A stretch of DNA of 64,000 nucleotides from assembly GCF_030848505.1 (NCBI RefSeq), contig NZ_JAVDDU010000009.1, positions 62,001 through 126,000 on the forward strand, given 5' to 3'. This DNA comes from Marinimicrobium hydrolyticum. GTDB lineage: Bacteria; Pseudomonadota; Gammaproteobacteria; Pseudomonadales; Cellvibrionaceae. The translations under genes were made by a program, and so were the position numbers. How positions within the stretch are numbered: the stretch's first letter is position 1; each line of letters starts with the position of its first letter. Of this stretch, positions 63,413 through 64,000 are shown one piece after another. Under the pieces are notes generated by a model, which searched no databases, had not been told where the DNA came from, and saw nothing but the letters and a program-made list of their open reading frames with translations.

Positions 63413-63731
63413 TGATAGGCCCTTTAATTATTTTCCAGCACTAACTATAGTAAATTTTACGCCATTATCTGGCTCTACACCTCCCTACGTCGGAAAACTA
63501 CCCTCTATTTATCCGGTTAAGTACTGCATGTGTATTTTGGCGCCACCCTCCTTCCTTGAAACGCTCCGTGTGAGTCCAACTCCCTTAGCGAGAACGGCAA
63601 TAAGTGGCTTATCGGCCGTTAATCAAATTACCTGAGCGACTCCCGCCCTCGTCTTACTAATTACGGCGCCAATTCGTCCGCGATAACTTAGCCATATCAC
63701 TTTGGGAGAGAGTGCAGGAATGATAGCGCTA
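63413..63731. other. Intergenic region upstream of the last binding-protein gene
   Basis: These 319 bp are AT-richer than the genes. A perfect 14-bp palindrome TGATAGCGCTATCA spans 63721-63734 and overlaps the stop codon of the next gene. No gene or RNA is visible. Confidence 0.5.
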
Positions 63732-64000
63732 TCAGCGCGCCCCGCAGTTGATTTTCCACGGCACCGCGTATTGATCAATCACTATTGCATAACACGGTGA
63801 CCAAAACGTTTTTTGGGGCGGCAGGATAACGTTCCCCCCAACGGCTAATTTCTCAAACGCTGCATTGACTTTGTCTTCCGTACTGGCGCCCAGCAAAAGG
63901 TAAAAGCCCCTGGGCTGATGGTACTGCTCAGGAACAACGTCTGCGCCAGCCAGCTCTACCCCTTCGAGAGATACATTGCCATGAACAATTTTGTGCTGCC
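63732..64000 (-). CDS. PhnB/glyoxalase-superfamily (VOC) protein, 5' end off the window
   Basis: From the right edge the minus strand reads an open frame of 88 residues ending at TGA 63734-63732. It contains LEGVELAGADVVPEQYHQPR, DKVNAAFEKLAVGGNVILPP and TFWSPCYAIVIDQYAVPWKI, the C-terminal half of a PhnB-like VOC protein (the family usually reads ...FWAERFG..TDRFGVPWMIN). The beginning lies beyond base 64000. Such proteins are metal-dependent or metal-free dioxygenase/isomerase-like; function is unknown. Confidence 0.8.
   Translation of the reverse strand, partial: QHKIVHGNVSLEGVELAGADVVPEQYHQPRGFYLLLGASTEDKVNAAFEKLAVGGNVILPPQKTFWSPCYAIVIDQYAVPWKINCGAR

Overview
The window looks like a 64 kb chromosomal segment of a free-living, probably marine gammaproteobacterium near the Pseudomonas/Cellvibrio side of the class. 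The evidence is the gene content (hrpA, rnd-ycgL-ycgN, dnaX-ybaB-recR with an adjacent SRP RNA, metR/metE, tpx, lpxL, fabV, ydiJ-like, long-form purC) and, at the left end, a neighbourhood that from memory matches the PA2797-PA2800 order of Pseudomonas (STAS, PP2C response regulator, PilZ, mlaA). I cannot name the genus.

Left part (1-11 kb) is a signalling region. It holds a partner-switching operon (PP2C response regulator, STAS protein, kinase-like protein with HGN in place of HRD), a PilZ protein, MlaA, a response regulator-PAS-GGDEF-EAL protein, a HAD phosphatase next to an AfsA-type hot-dog protein (a possible butyrolactone-type signal pathway), and a periplasmic binding protein-histidine kinase-response regulator cluster. 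hrpA follows on the minus strand.

From 14.9 to 26.3 kb lies the most unusual part: a decayed chromosomal integron. A broken integrase N-terminus (pseudo-intI, minus strand) is followed by a transposase fragment and then by AT-richer, same-strand genes of mostly unknown function. Most are followed by an attC-like site with an AAC left end, inverted repeats and a GTT right end. Cassette products include two possible PD-(D/E)XK nuclease-fold proteins, a HEPN-like protein, an abortive-infection-like helical protein, small membrane proteins and a DUF6933-like protein. A metabolic trio (two Gfo/Idh/MocA oxidoreductases and an Nramp-like transporter) and an IS3-type fragment interrupt the array. It ends inside the 3' end of a vanadium haloperoxidase-like gene.

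The rest (28.6-64 kb) is mostly core genome: dps, membrane proteins, rnd-ycgL-ycgN, recR-ybaB-dnaX with a full programmed frameshift signal, the 4.5S RNA gene with its promoter, abgT, tpx, metR-metE, an FG-GAP propeller lipoprotein, a two-domain PTPS-like protein, two acyltransferases with fabV, a MAPEG protein, ydiJ-like dehydrogenase, purC and a DUF349 protein. After these come two paralogous outer-membrane barrel genes separated by relics of both flanking genes, which is the scar of a tandem duplication. A GMC oxidoreductase with its Tat subunit, two small envelope proteins, a binding protein and a truncated glyoxalase-like gene close the window. No tRNA, 16S/23S rRNA, CRISPR array or complete insertion sequence was seen.
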